A stretch of 64,000 bases of DNA from JABWCQ01 sp964530625 (GCA_964530625.1 CAZHAK010000007.1:1-64000), one strand, 5' to 3'. Counted from the first letter of the stretch, positions 8,332-17,194 are shown. Program-made: numbers and translations. The notes: generated by a model from the letters alone, not told the origin.

Positions 8332-10134
8332 TTATTTCAACAAAACGAGTTTGGCGATGCTCGTTTGTTGTCCGGTGCGTAAATGGGCGAAGTAGATGCC
8401 GCTTGACAGAGCATTCCCGTCGAGTGTACTTGAATAACTTCCAGCCGGTTGAAGTTCATCAATCAAAGTTCGCACATGACGGCCTTGAACGTCGAAGAGA
8501 TCAAGAGTGACGTGCCGGGTGTTCTCAAGGGAGTAACTCAAAGTTGTCGTCGGATTGAACGGATTAGGATAGGCGGTTAAATGAAACGTTGAAGGTTGAA
8601 GGATGGCTTCGTCTGAAGCCAGAATAATGTCCATGCGGAAAACATTTTCTCCGCTGGCCGCTTCCACCGTATCTTGTCCGTCCGTTGCCCACACTTGCCA
8701 TTGAAATGTGAAGATTTCATCTAACGGTGATACAGGCCACGGGACATGCGCCGTGTAAAACGTGTCCGATAGTGCAACGTCCTGTTCCTCTTCCGTGGGA
8801 TACCAATAGTCGCTTTCCCAGTGCAATAGATACGTGATGGCCGCGCCCTCAGGATCGTTTGAGCGAGTCCAGGAAAAATTTACTTCCGGAGTCTCAAGCA
8901 GTTGGTCATAATCCGGTGTCACCCAATCAAATACGCAGGGCGGCATGTTGCAGGTGTCAATTGACAATCCGTAGATCAGCATGTCGCGCTGATTAAGAGT
9001 ATCTAAAGTATTTCCGCACATGACAATCTGCCCTCCCGGTGTCACGGTCGCGTCGCCAAGCCGCTGGTCATAGCTCGGCTCGGCTTCGAGCCAGCGGGTC
9101 CCGAGCGTGTCACCGCACGACGAAAGATGAAGCGCAAACGCTTTGAGGTTGCTCGATCCGTGTAATTCACCATGCCCCATCATGTACCAGCCATCCAGCC
9201 CGTCCGGGCGGATTGCATACGATAGGTCATCATCATCGGGAAGCACAGCAATAGTCCGGTGCCAACGCCGTACGCCCGCGTCGCTCACTTCCATGATGAA
9301 GCAGTCATTATCACCGTCTGAGTCTCTTAAGGAGCCGCAAACCATGTAGCCCTCACCAACCGGAAGCTCAAAAGCGTCTTCAATTGAGATAACCGTCGCA
9401 AACGAATACGTGCGGTTCCACATGACCTGACCGTTGGTGCTGATTCCGGCCAGCCGGCCCTCGCGCGTCGTATCCTGCTGCGAAGAGCCCATAACGACAA
9501 TTGTGCCGTTCCGTGAAAGAATCATGTCCGTCATCGTATCTTCAAGCGAATCGCCAATGAGTACAGACCAAACGCTGTCGCCGTTGGCATTCGTTTTGAT
9601 AATCAACCAGTCCTGAAGACCAAATCCTCCGGGCAGGGAATGAGCACGGCCACCGATTGCGTAGCCGCCGTCCTGAGTCTGCACTACGCACCGGCCTTGA
9701 AAGGGCAAAGTGTTGTTGCCGAAATTCCGCGACCACATGCTGTCGCCGCTTGCGTTCGTGCGAAGCAGCCAGTAATGCTGCTGATTCGTGCCCGTCATGC
9801 GCGACCAGCCCGCCGCAATGAAACCGTGGTCAGATGTGCGCGATACATCGAGAAAAATATTCGCGGTTCCGATGGCGCTGCTATAAGTGTGCGACCACAG
9901 CTCGTTGCCGTTGGCCGGATTCAGTTTGATGAGCCAGCCGTGAGCCTGATCCACACCCGCGAAGTTTCCATAACCGCCCACCACGATATTGCCGTCCTGC
10001 GCGACCATCACCGAGCCGGCAAGATCGCTGTTCGCGGTCGAGGGCGTTGCCAGCCATAACGAGTCAATACACTCGGCTTGTGCTGATCCCATGACAATCA
10101 GCACCACAATCCCAGTTCTGATTAACCAATACAT
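8332..10134 (-). CDS. Large secreted protein with repeat propeller-like domain and sorting domain
   Basis: This 600-residue exported protein begins with a signal peptide (MYWLIRTGIVVLIVMGSAQA). The first 390 residues are a series of blades of the type 'GG.....WL.K.N..GD..WS......', for example DWLIIKTNANGDSVWS near residue 175, like delta-60 or PQQ-type propeller repeats. Around 395-495 lies an Ig/Fn3-like segment with 'P.V.FSW..S.DPEG..ITY.L'. The type IX-like sorting domain runs from about 522 (AYPNPFNPTTTLSYSL) to AKLVLLK. AGGAGG precedes the ATG, and a promoter-like pair lies at 10159-10187. Its partner or ligand cannot be told. It is transcribed alone, between the terminator at 8284 and the divergent promoter region. 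Confidence 0.85.
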   Translation of the reverse strand: MYWLIRTGIVVLIVMGSAQAECIDSLWLATPSTANSDLAGSVMVAQDGNIVVGGYGNFAGVDQAHGWLIKLNPANGNELWSHTYSSAIGTANIFLDVSRTSDHGFIAAGWSRMTGTNQQHYWLLRTNASGDSMWSRNFGNNTLPFQGRCVVQTQDGGYAIGGRAHSLPGGFGLQDWLIIKTNANGDSVWSVLIGDSLEDTMTDMILSRNGTIVVMGSSQQDTTREGRLAGISTNGQVMWNRTYSFATVISIEDAFELPVGEGYMVCGSLRDSDGDNDCFIMEVSDAGVRRWHRTIAVLPDDDDLSYAIRPDGLDGWYMMGHGELHGSSNLKAFALHLSSCGDTLGTRWLEAEPSYDQRLGDATVTPGGQIVMCGNTLDTLNQRDMLIYGLSIDTCNMPPCVFDWVTPDYDQLLETPEVNFSWTRSNDPEGAAITYLLHWESDYWYPTEEEQDVALSDTFYTAHVPWPVSPLDEIFTFQWQVWATDGQDTVEAASGENVFRMDIILASDEAILQPSTFHLTAYPNPFNPTTTLSYSLENTRHVTLDLFDVQGRHVRTLIDELQPAGSYSSTLDGNALSSGIYFAHLRTGQQTSIAKLVLLK

Positions 10135-10158
10135 CCATTCCTCCTGTTTGAAGCTTCC

Positions 10159-10187
10159 AAGATAGCACTTTTCAAGCGGTTAGGCAA
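10159..10187 (-). promoter_or_regulatory. Promoter-like -35/-10 pair for the gene at 8332-10134
   Basis: Read on the minus strand: TTGCCT, 17 bases, TATCTT, ending about 25 bp upstream of the start codon. It resembles a sigma-70 housekeeping promoter. Seen by eye only. Confidence 0.45.
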
Positions 10188-10210
10188 TGGTTTGCCGAGC
10201 GGCGGGTGAG

Positions 10211-10239
10211 TTGCAATTCTGCCGGAAAATCAATATACT
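10211..10239 (+). promoter_or_regulatory. Promoter-like -35/-10 pair for the acyl-CoA cluster
   Basis: TTGCAA, 17 bases, TATACT, ending about 40 bp before the TTG start of the thioesterase gene. With 10159-10187 it makes a divergent promoter pair in a 145-bp intergenic region. Confidence 0.5.
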
Positions 10240-10279
10240 TAAAGACTTGAAAATCCCCGCCTTACCAACCTAAGCTCCG

Positions 10280-10741
10280 TTGAAACCAACTCTTACCGTC
10301 GGTTGCCGGGCCGAATTCCGGTTCCGAGTCGAATCCCGAATGACCGTCAACTTCGAGGGCCGACCCTTGCACCCCTTCTATTCGACCTATTGGTTGACCT
10401 ATCACTCCGAGTTCGTCAGCCGCTTAGTTTTGGAGCCGCATTTGGACCACGGGGAAGACGGTATCGGAACCGGAGTGTTTGTCCGCCATCATAACCCCGC
10501 CGGAATCGGACAGGAAATTCTGTTCACGGCAGAGTGTACGCGCATCCACGGAAACTATCTCTTTTGCGAAGTCAAGGGCTATCACGGTGATCGCCTGATC
10601 GGTGAGGGTGAAGTACACCAGGTCGTGCTCTCGAAAGAGAAACTTCAAAAACTGCATCGCCGCGCCTATCCCGATTGGGGTCACGGCGGCGGTGGGTGGG
10701 GAATTGATGACCACCTCTGGGAAATGAAATCAACCAAGTAA
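10280..10741 (+). CDS. Hot-dog-fold acyl-CoA thioesterase (FlK-like family)
   Basis: The 153-residue protein resembles the FlK-type thioesterase-like family: MKPTLTVGCRAEFRF at the N-terminus, LHPFYSTYWLTYHSEFVSR around residues 31-49, and EGEVHQVVLSKEKLQKL near 118-135. Such proteins hydrolyse, or merely bind, small acyl-CoAs. I use the TTG at 10280, because the family's conserved 'MKP.L.VG' start is encoded from there; the first ATG (10340) would remove it. It is the first gene of a + strand cluster with EthD-like, crotonase and aldehyde dehydrogenase genes, so an acyl-CoA proofreading or release role in that pathway is a reasonable inference. The C-terminal WGHGGGGWGIDDHLWEMK tail is not a family feature I know. 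Confidence 0.75.
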   Translation: MKPTLTVGCRAEFRFRVESRMTVNFEGRPLHPFYSTYWLTYHSEFVSRLVLEPHLDHGEDGIGTGVFVRHHNPAGIGQEILFTAECTRIHGNYLFCEVKGYHGDRLIGEGEVHQVVLSKEKLQKLHRRAYPDWGHGGGGWGIDDHLWEMKSTK

Positions 10742-10761
10742 AAATAGATCAGAAAGACCGT

Positions 10762-11070
10762 ATGATCAACTTCATTGCTTTCTACAAACATCCTAAGGAT
10801 GTTGAAGCGTTCGACAAGGCCTATTGGGAAACACACATTCCCCTCGTCAAAAAAATTCCGGGACTTGTGAGCCTGCAAGCCAACAAATTCTGGCCCGGCA
10901 AAGACGGCCCCGCGCCGTATTACCTGATGGCAATTCTCTCGTTTGCGGACAAAGAGTCCTTCAAAGCAGGGATGAAGTCACCCGAGATGGCCGAAGCCGG
11001 TGCGAACTTGATGGGCTTCGCAAGCGGCCTCTTCGAATTTCAAACGGCTGAGACGGATTCGCGCGCATGA
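10762..11070 (+). CDS. EthD family protein
   Basis: This 102-residue small alpha+beta (ferredoxin-like) protein has the EthD signature: MINFIAFYKHPKDVEAFDKAYWETHIPLV at the start, with the conserved Y..HIPL and a later PYYLMAILSFADKESFKAGMKS. EthD-type proteins occur with degradation genes, and some act as dimeric isomerases, cyclases or decarboxylases; the activity here is unknown. The stop overlaps the start of the next crotonase gene by 4 bp (ATGA), showing translational coupling. It lies 20 bp after the thioesterase gene. These three genes form the start of the acyl-CoA cluster. Confidence 0.82.
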   Translation: MINFIAFYKHPKDVEAFDKAYWETHIPLVKKIPGLVSLQANKFWPGKDGPAPYYLMAILSFADKESFKAGMKSPEMAEAGANLMGFASGLFEFQTAETDSRA

Positions 11071-11912
11071 GAACTGATTTTCAGTCCCGCGCCGCCGAGA
11101 GTTACAAATTTGAGTACATTATCTACGAGAAAAAAGGCGCGCGCGCCTATGTGACCTTTAACCGCCCTGACAAACTCAACTGCGTCCACTATCCGATGCT
11201 GAAAGAGCTCTGCGAGGCGTTTGACGACGTGGCGTTTGACGACAAAATCGCGGTTTTGATTCTTTCAGGAGCGGGCGACCGCGCGTTTTGCACCGGAGCT
11301 GATTTGCAGGAGCAAATGCAGTTTCTCGACCGTCCGCAGGATTACTGGAAGTGGATGGGCGCTTTTATTGACGCGCATGACAAGCTGCGCAATCTCGGCA
11401 AACCGTCCATCGCCAGACTGAACGGAATTGTCGTCGGCGGCGGAAATGAGTTTAACATCAGTTGCGATTTGGCGATCGCCGTTGACGACATTTACATTCG
11501 TCAAGTCGGCGCGGCCCACGGCTCCGTTGCCGCCGCAGGCGCGTCGCAATTCCTGCCGATCATCGTCGGTGACCGACGCGCGCGCGAAATCTTGTTGCTG
11601 TGCGAAGAAATTCCTGCGCAGAAAGCGCTCGATTGGGGATTGGTGAATCAGGTTGTGCCACGCACACAGCTTGACAAAGCCGTGGACGAAATGGCCACGA
11701 AGCTCGAAAACAAGTTGCCCGAGTGCGTGCGCTACCTGAAAACTCAACTCAACTACTGGCGCGATTCAAGCTGGTCACAAACTATTAATCACGCCCGCGA
11801 CTGGCTCGGCATTCACGCCAATTCCCCCGAAGTCCGTGAAGCCGTCACCGCCTTCAACGCCAAGCGCAAGCCCGACTACAAGAAGGTGCGCGAAAGCTTG
11901 AAGAAGAAATAG
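11067..11912 (+). CDS. Crotonase-superfamily protein, possibly ring hydrolase/hydratase-like
   Basis: The 281-residue crotonase-fold enzyme shows the CoA-binding and oxyanion segments: FNRPDKLNCVHYPML near residue 30, SGAGDRAFCTGADLQEQ near 67, and IVVGGGNEFNISCDLAIAV near 122. The segment GAAHGSVAAAGASQFLPIIV followed by GDRRAREILLLCEEI is unlike ordinary enoyl-CoA hydratases. It recalls the HGS..G...FLP arrangement of 6-oxocyclohexenecarbonyl-CoA hydrolases (BamA/Oah), although this protein is about 100 residues shorter than those. A 1,4-dienoyl or ring-opening type substrate is possible but unproven. The start ATG overlaps the EthD gene by 4 bp. A low-GC secreted-protein gene follows directly after the stop. 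Confidence 0.8.
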   Translation: MRTDFQSRAAESYKFEYIIYEKKGARAYVTFNRPDKLNCVHYPMLKELCEAFDDVAFDDKIAVLILSGAGDRAFCTGADLQEQMQFLDRPQDYWKWMGAFIDAHDKLRNLGKPSIARLNGIVVGGGNEFNISCDLAIAVDDIYIRQVGAAHGSVAAAGASQFLPIIVGDRRAREILLLCEEIPAQKALDWGLVNQVVPRTQLDKAVDEMATKLENKLPECVRYLKTQLNYWRDSSWSQTINHARDWLGIHANSPEVREAVTAFNAKRKPDYKKVRESLKKK

Positions 11913-11918
11913 CTCTAT

Positions 11919-13418
11919 ATGTGCTTTCTGGTCTGCATATGTTTAACAGTTTTTTCTTTTGTGACTTGCTTTGCACGAGGAAATCCTGTTCCTATTAAGT
12001 CAGGAGAGCTTAAAGGAACGATTCCAGCTTTCAAACTGGGAAACGACGACTATTATGTGATGCAAGGATGTTACCATGTTCCCGCAAATGACACACTGAA
12101 AATAGAATCGGGTTGTGTAATCGTTTTTACAGACTGGTGTCGCATTATCGTAAACGGAGTAATCATTGCCGGAAATACGGATGATCGCAGATGGGTTGAG
12201 TTTCGCAGTCTTGAGACCAACAGTGAATTTGCAAATCGCGAAATCAAACTAGAGCATAGCACTGGCAAAAGTATCTTCAGGAGATGCAATTGGCAAGACG
12301 GGCGAGCTGGTTTCAACATAGACTTTCCCTTTGAAGGCCAAAATCCATGTTCTAACGCAACATTCAATGGCTCCGTTGTATACAGCATTGCATCGAGCGT
12401 TCAGTTCAGTGCCTGCCATATAGAGGGAGGCGTCAATTCGATTTCGATTGATTCATCTTCGCACCTGATGATTACTGGAACAAGTATCTACAAATCAAAG
12501 CGTGATTTGTATTATCCCGAAAAAACCGGTCAAATCGCTATTCGGAATGGGAGCACAGCCGAGTTAAACAGTTTGCAATGGTATGAATCAGAAGGTGCCT
12601 TGATTATTGATGATGCTGACACTGTAACAATCAACAGCAGTAATTTTACTAATAATTCTGACTTTGGTTTATTGATTTCCGGATCGTCAATTGTTAGCAT
12701 CAAGACGTGTTCTTTCCTGGAAAATCAATGCTGGATGAATGGCCTGATGTATTGTGATAGAGATTCAAGAGTTGAAGTAGAGTTTTCTAAGTTCTTCAGA
12801 AACTTCGCAAGCGCTACTCATACCCTCATTGAAGTTCGCCCGGGTGCTGAGTTGTCAGTTTCCCAGTCAACATTCGCTGCCAATCTGGTTGGTGAGCAAA
12901 ATGCGTTCCGCCCATGGTATGGAGATGCGTTTCCGCTCTTAAAAAACTACGGACACTTCAACGCCTATCGAACCATTTTCTCAGATTCTAAGCCAAACCG
13001 CCTCTTACAGACAGGTTTACCTGACTTGAATCGTTTGCGGCCCGCAGTAATTGACGGTGGACCTAACGGTGAAACGATATACTTAGAAGTCGACCTCGAT
13101 ACAGTTCTCACACAAGATACCGCAAAGGCTACTTTCACGCATTGTTGCATACATAATTTCGCGAAACCACATTTTCTTGTATTCAACTATCCGGACTATC
13201 CTGAGGATTTCTTGAAGCTACCTGTTCTCGAGATAGTTACAACGCGGCTTATAGACGGAGATCCTATGTTTGAGAATGTTGCGCTGGGAGATTTAAGGCT
13301 TCGCAAGGAGTCGCCGTGTATAGGGCCATTTGATAATAATGCGCTTGGAACAGTGCGCCCAACTCGTTGGATAATTGGTTGTGGCGATGATATGAGTCCA
13401 CGCGATATGTACAGATAA
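11919..13418 (+). CDS. Secreted right-handed beta-helix protein
   Basis: The product has 499 residues. A signal peptide (MCFLVCICLTVFSFVTCFARG) is followed by ladder-like repeats of short strands: 'L.I.SG', 'VTINSSNFTNNSDFGLLISGSS', 'VSIKTCSFLENQ', 'LSVSQSTFAANLV'. These are typical of the pectate-lyase-like parallel beta-helix fold found in polysaccharide-binding or -cleaving surface proteins. No catalytic motif is evident and there is no sorting domain; the C-terminus is GCGDDMSPRDMYR. The gene is visibly richer in A+T than the crotonase genes on both sides and lies between them with gaps of only 6 and 9 bp. It has probably inserted into an existing operon, or is a fast-evolving passenger. 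No strong Shine-Dalgarno is seen. Confidence 0.75.
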   Translation: MCFLVCICLTVFSFVTCFARGNPVPIKSGELKGTIPAFKLGNDDYYVMQGCYHVPANDTLKIESGCVIVFTDWCRIIVNGVIIAGNTDDRRWVEFRSLETNSEFANREIKLEHSTGKSIFRRCNWQDGRAGFNIDFPFEGQNPCSNATFNGSVVYSIASSVQFSACHIEGGVNSISIDSSSHLMITGTSIYKSKRDLYYPEKTGQIAIRNGSTAELNSLQWYESEGALIIDDADTVTINSSNFTNNSDFGLLISGSSIVSIKTCSFLENQCWMNGLMYCDRDSRVEVEFSKFFRNFASATHTLIEVRPGAELSVSQSTFAANLVGEQNAFRPWYGDAFPLLKNYGHFNAYRTIFSDSKPNRLLQTGLPDLNRLRPAVIDGGPNGETIYLEVDLDTVLTQDTAKATFTHCCIHNFAKPHFLVFNYPDYPEDFLKLPVLEIVTTRLIDGDPMFENVALGDLRLRKESPCIGPFDNNALGTVRPTRWIIGCGDDMSPRDMYR

Positions 13419-13427
13419 CAGACCATT

Positions 13428-14204
13428 ATGCCAGACCTCCAATTCCTTAAACTCGAGCGCGACGGCCACGTCGCCACCGTTTTTCTGAATCGTCCCAAGC
13501 AGCTTAACGCGCTCAACATGGCCTTGATGGATGAGCTTGTGGCGACGCTTGAAGCGCTTGACAACGACGACGAGATCCGCGCAATCGTCCTGACGGGCGA
13601 CCAACGCGCGTTTGCAGCGGGCGCGGATATTATGGAAATGGCTGACGCCGATTCCACCGAGATGCTGCGCCGCGATCAGTTTGCCAAATGGGATCGCATT
13701 CGCAAAATAAAGAAGCCTGTTATCGCGGCGGTGTCGGGCTTCGCGCTCGGCGGTGGCTGTGAATTGATGATGCACTGCGATATGGTCATCGCCAGCGAAA
13801 CCGCGCAGTTCGGTCAGCCTGAAATCAAAATCGGCGTCATGCCCGGCGCAGGCGGTACGCAGCGGCTCACGCGCACCATCGGCAAAGCGCGCGCGATGGA
13901 AATGGTCTTGACCGGAAAATTCATCAACGCGAAACAAGCCGAAGCATGGGGCTTGGTCAACCGCGTCGTGCCGATTGAAGTCTATCTGTCCGAAGCACAA
14001 AAGCTCGCCCGCGAAATTTCGCAGATGTCCCCCTTCGCCGTCAAGCTCGCCAAAGAAGCCGTCTTGAAAAACTACGAGTCCTTCCTCTCCGGCGGCCTCG
14101 AATTCGAGCGCAAGAATTTTTATTTACTATTTAATACCGAAGACCAAAAGGAAGGCATGAAAGCCTTCATCGACAAACGCCCCGCGAATTTTACGGGGAA
14201 ATAA
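13428..14204 (+). CDS. Enoyl-CoA hydratase (crotonase)
   Basis: This 258-residue classical enoyl-CoA hydratase adds water to 2-trans-enoyl-CoA in beta-oxidation or related pathways. Both catalytic glutamates are in their canonical settings: GFALGGGCELMMHCD (about residues 104-118) and FGQPEIKIGVMPGAGGTQRL (about 127-146). The CoA-binding AFAAGADIMEM is present near residue 63. The resemblance to mitochondrial crotonase (MEMVLTGKFINAKQAEAWGLVN) is close. It is the most orthodox of the three crotonases in this cluster. It could serve as PaaF-type hydratase or in fatty-acid oxidation. Start ATG 9 bp after the beta-helix gene. Confidence 0.92.
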   Translation: MPDLQFLKLERDGHVATVFLNRPKQLNALNMALMDELVATLEALDNDDEIRAIVLTGDQRAFAAGADIMEMADADSTEMLRRDQFAKWDRIRKIKKPVIAAVSGFALGGGCELMMHCDMVIASETAQFGQPEIKIGVMPGAGGTQRLTRTIGKARAMEMVLTGKFINAKQAEAWGLVNRVVPIEVYLSEAQKLAREISQMSPFAVKLAKEAVLKNYESFLSGGLEFERKNFYLLFNTEDQKEGMKAFIDKRPANFTGK

Positions 14205-14219
14205 ATTTATGGGTGTATC

Positions 14220-14870
14220 TTGCTGAGACGTATTTTGCATTCGCTTTTGTTCGTCTTTGCCTTGAGTTTAGTTTTGCAGCCAGCTCCCGCTCACGCGATG
14301 TCACAGCTCGGCTTTCGCGGGGGAATGAATATCGGATTCCGCAAAGCGGATCCGGAATTCGAAGGTGATTCCCGCAGCAAAGTGGGAGGCATCATCGGTG
14401 CCGTCGTTCAAGGCGCGTTGAACGACAATAATACCGTGTTCATTCGCGGTGATGTGACGTACACGGAGCGCGGTTGGTATGATGACGCCTATTTCAATGA
14501 CGATGTTGTCGAAACCTCTCTTACATTCCATGAGATTGCTTTCGGACCAACGATTGTCGTGCGCAGCCAGAATAAGCGATTTTCTCCATTCGCCGAAGCA
14601 GGCATTGAAGCCGCCGCTGTTGTGAGAAAAAGAGCGGTGGCCGAGTATCAGGTGATGCAACTTGAGAGCGATGTTCCCCAATATTCAGACAACAACATCA
14701 GCTTGAATCTTGGAGCGGGTTTAATCCTGCCTGCAAAGAACAATGAGGTTCAGGCGGTACTGCGCTACAGTCTCGGACTCAAGAACGTGCTTGACACTGA
14801 TTCTGATTTAACAGTCAAAACCACTGGAATTCAGTTGCTAATCGGATACTACTTCACGCTAAAACGTTAA
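14220..14870 (+). CDS. Small outer-membrane beta-barrel protein (OmpX/porin-like)
   Basis: The 216-residue product has a signal peptide (MLRRILHSLLFVFALSLVLQ..., cleavage after APAHA) and alternating hydrophobic/polar strands: SQLGFRGGMNIGFRK, VFIRGDVTYTERGWY, SLTFHEIAFGPTIVV. It ends in TGIQLLIGYYFTLKR, as in eight-strand outer-membrane barrels of the 'porin family / OMP beta-brl' type. Start is TTG at 14220; the nearby ATG at 14210 is in another frame and stops at once. It sits between two crotonase genes with gaps of 15 and 3 bp, so it is co-transcribed with them. It might be an uptake barrel for the cluster's substrate, but it is equally likely a passenger. Confidence 0.75.
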   Translation: MLRRILHSLLFVFALSLVLQPAPAHAMSQLGFRGGMNIGFRKADPEFEGDSRSKVGGIIGAVVQGALNDNNTVFIRGDVTYTERGWYDDAYFNDDVVETSLTFHEIAFGPTIVVRSQNKRFSPFAEAGIEAAAVVRKRAVAEYQVMQLESDVPQYSDNNISLNLGAGLILPAKNNEVQAVLRYSLGLKNVLDTDSDLTVKTTGIQLLIGYYFTLKR

Positions 14871-14873
14871 CCC

Positions 14874-15653
14874 ATGTACGAAACAATACTCTACGAGCGC
14901 ACAGACGCCGTTCTAAAAATAACTCTCAATCGTCCCGACCGCTTTAATGCGTTCAACGATCAGATGCACAAAGAACTTGCCGACGCGTTCAAGAACGCCG
15001 CCAAGGACGACGAAGTCCGCAGCGTGATCCTAACCGGCGCGGGCAAAGCCTTTTGCAGCGGGCAGGACTTGAAAGAAGTCAAGGACAATCCCGACCGCAA
15101 TCTTGCCGATTCCTTGCGCAACAACTACAACCCGAATATTCTGCGCATTCGCAATCTTGAAAAGCCCGTTTTGTGTGCGCTCAATGGCGTTGCCGCAGGA
15201 GCAGGAATGTCGCTGGCGATGGCGTGTGACCTGCGCATCGCGTCGAATCAAGCTTCGATGCTGCAAGCATTCGTCAACGTCGGCTTGATTCCGGATTCCG
15301 GTTCGACGTGGGTACTGCCGCGCTTGCTTGGTTATCACAAAGCCTTCGAGATTTGCTCAACGGGCCGCGTCATCAAAGCAGAGGAAGCGTTGAAGCTGAA
15401 TCTCGTGGATGAGATTGTAGAGCATGATAAACTCGATAACTTCACGACAGAGCTGGCCGTCAAATATGCCAACGCGCCCACAAAAGCTATCGGAGCGCTG
15501 AAGCGCGCGCTCAACAAAGCCTTCGCCGTGCCGCTCGAAGACGCGCTCGATTACGAAGCCTACCTGCAAGACATCCTCGGCAAGACCGAAGACTACCGCG
15601 AAGGCGTCGCCGCTTTTAACGAGAAAAGAAAACCGCAGTTCAAAGGAAGGTAA
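14874..15653 (+). CDS. Enoyl-CoA hydratase/isomerase, PaaG-like
   Basis: This crotonase-superfamily enzyme has 259 residues. CoA site AGKAFCSGQDLKEVKD (about 60-75) and oxyanion segment GVAAGAGMSLAMACDLRIAS (about 104-123) are clear. The active-site stretch AFVNVGLIPDSGSTWVLPRLLG matches the PaaG group (ring-1,2-epoxyphenylacetyl-CoA isomerase and related delta3-delta2 isomerases), which use Asp in 'IPDSG' instead of the second crotonase Glu. Known family members isomerise double bonds or the ring epoxide of phenylacetyl-CoA. No PaaABCDE epoxidase or PaaK ligase genes are in this window, so the exact pathway is not established. The start lies 3 bp after the barrel gene. Confidence 0.87.
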   Translation: MYETILYERTDAVLKITLNRPDRFNAFNDQMHKELADAFKNAAKDDEVRSVILTGAGKAFCSGQDLKEVKDNPDRNLADSLRNNYNPNILRIRNLEKPVLCALNGVAAGAGMSLAMACDLRIASNQASMLQAFVNVGLIPDSGSTWVLPRLLGYHKAFEICSTGRVIKAEEALKLNLVDEIVEHDKLDNFTTELAVKYANAPTKAIGALKRALNKAFAVPLEDALDYEAYLQDILGKTEDYREGVAAFNEKRKPQFKGR

Positions 15654-15698
15654 ACAATCGGCAGCCACAGGGGCAGCCGCTACATTTAACGTATTGAC

Positions 15699-17183
15699 AT
15701 GTCAGAAAAACTCTATTCCAACATCATCAACGGCGAGCAAGCGCCCGCCGCATCTGGTAAGACCCTCGCGTTAACAAATCCTGCCACCGGCGAAGCGCTC
15801 GGCTCAATTCCGCTGTCCAGTGCCGACGACGTTGACAAAGCCGTGGCCGCCGCGAGTGGCGCGCTGAACGGCAAGTGGGGCCGCATGACTGCCAGTCAGC
15901 GCACGAAAGTCTTGTTCAAAGCCGCCGAGTTGATTGGCGCACGAGCCAAAGAAATCGCCGAACTCGAGAGCCGCAACATGGGCAAGCCGATGATGCACGT
16001 CATGAGTGAAGTGAGACAAGCCATTGACAACTTTGAGTACTTCGCGGGCGCAGCGAGTAAAATCGAGGGCCGCGTGCCGCCGATTCATCCGGTGTTTTTC
16101 GGTTACACCTTGCGCGAACCGGTCGGCGTCGTCGGCGCCATCACGCCGTGGAACTATCCGATTATGCTGGAGTCGTGGAAGCTCGCTCCTGCGCTGTCGG
16201 CGGGTTGCGCGGTCGTGTTGAAGCCGTCGGAAATCGCGCCGTGTACGGCAAACATCTTAGTCGAGATTTTGCATGAAGCAGGTTGTCCCGAAGGCACGGT
16301 GAATCTTGTGCATGGCATGGGCGAAAGCGCGGGCGCGGCATTAGTAAAACATCCCGGTGTCAACAAAATCTCATTCACGGGCGGAACGGATACGGGCAGA
16401 GTGATCATGAAAGAGTGCGCCAACGACATGAAGCGCATGATGCTTGAGCTTGGCGGAAAGTCACCCGCGATAGTGTGTGAAGACGCGAATTTGAATGACG
16501 CGGTGCTGTCCAGCGTGTTCACAATCTATTACGGCGCGGGTCAAAGCTGTGAGGCCCGTTCACGTATCTATGTTCACGAGAAACTTTACGATCAGTTTGT
16601 CGAGAAGTTCTTGGCAGCAACAAAGACCCTTGTTGTCGGCGATCCGTTGGACAAAGCAACTCACATCGGTCCGCTCGCGCATGCGTCACGCTTGCCTATC
16701 ATGCGGAAGTTTATCGAAGCCGCTAAGCAGGGTGGAGGCAAAATCCTCTGCGGTGGCGAACAACTCAAGGGTGGTATATACGATAGGGGCAGTTTCTTCG
16801 CACCGACACTGATTGCGAACTTACCCGAAGACAACATCTGTGTTCAAGAAGAAATTTTCGGACCCATCGCCGTCATCGCAAAATTTGAGAATGATGACGA
16901 AGCGCTGGCCAAAGCAAATGGCGTGAAGTACGGGTTGTGTGCCACACTTTACACCGAGAGTATGCCACGCGCGACAAAATTCATCCGCGGCTTACAATCC
17001 GGTATCGTCACATTGAATACGCCTGCGACTGCGCTTCCCGGTTTGCCGTTCGGCGGCTATAAGCAATCTGGAATCGGTCGTGAGATGGGCATGGAAACAC
17101 TCGACTCATATTTGGAGACTAAGACAGTCCTAAGCGGCGTAACGGGAAAACCTATCAATCCGTTTGGACTTTCGATTAGCTAA
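15699..17183 (+). CDS. NAD(P)-dependent aldehyde dehydrogenase
   Basis: The 494-residue protein is a full-length member of the aldehyde dehydrogenase superfamily, oxidising an aldehyde to the acid in the cytoplasm. Landmarks are GVVGAITPWNYPIMLESWKL (about 146-165), the nucleotide-binding FTGGTDTG (about 226), the general base Glu in MLELGGKSPAIV (about 249-260) and the catalytic Cys in GAGQSCEARSRIYV (about 279-292). EEIFGPIAVIAKF and PFGGYKQSGIGREMG are also present. It resembles betaine/semialdehyde dehydrogenases. In this cluster a semialdehyde from ring or chain cleavage is a plausible substrate, by context only. The upstream 45 bp hold a degenerate GC-rich hairpin and no strong Shine-Dalgarno. 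Confidence 0.92.
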   Translation: MSEKLYSNIINGEQAPAASGKTLALTNPATGEALGSIPLSSADDVDKAVAAASGALNGKWGRMTASQRTKVLFKAAELIGARAKEIAELESRNMGKPMMHVMSEVRQAIDNFEYFAGAASKIEGRVPPIHPVFFGYTLREPVGVVGAITPWNYPIMLESWKLAPALSAGCAVVLKPSEIAPCTANILVEILHEAGCPEGTVNLVHGMGESAGAALVKHPGVNKISFTGGTDTGRVIMKECANDMKRMMLELGGKSPAIVCEDANLNDAVLSSVFTIYYGAGQSCEARSRIYVHEKLYDQFVEKFLAATKTLVVGDPLDKATHIGPLAHASRLPIMRKFIEAAKQGGGKILCGGEQLKGGIYDRGSFFAPTLIANLPEDNICVQEEIFGPIAVIAKFENDDEALAKANGVKYGLCATLYTESMPRATKFIRGLQSGIVTLNTPATALPGLPFGGYKQSGIGREMGMETLDSYLETKTVLSGVTGKPINPFGLSIS

Positions 17184-17194
17184 GGGGAGATAGA

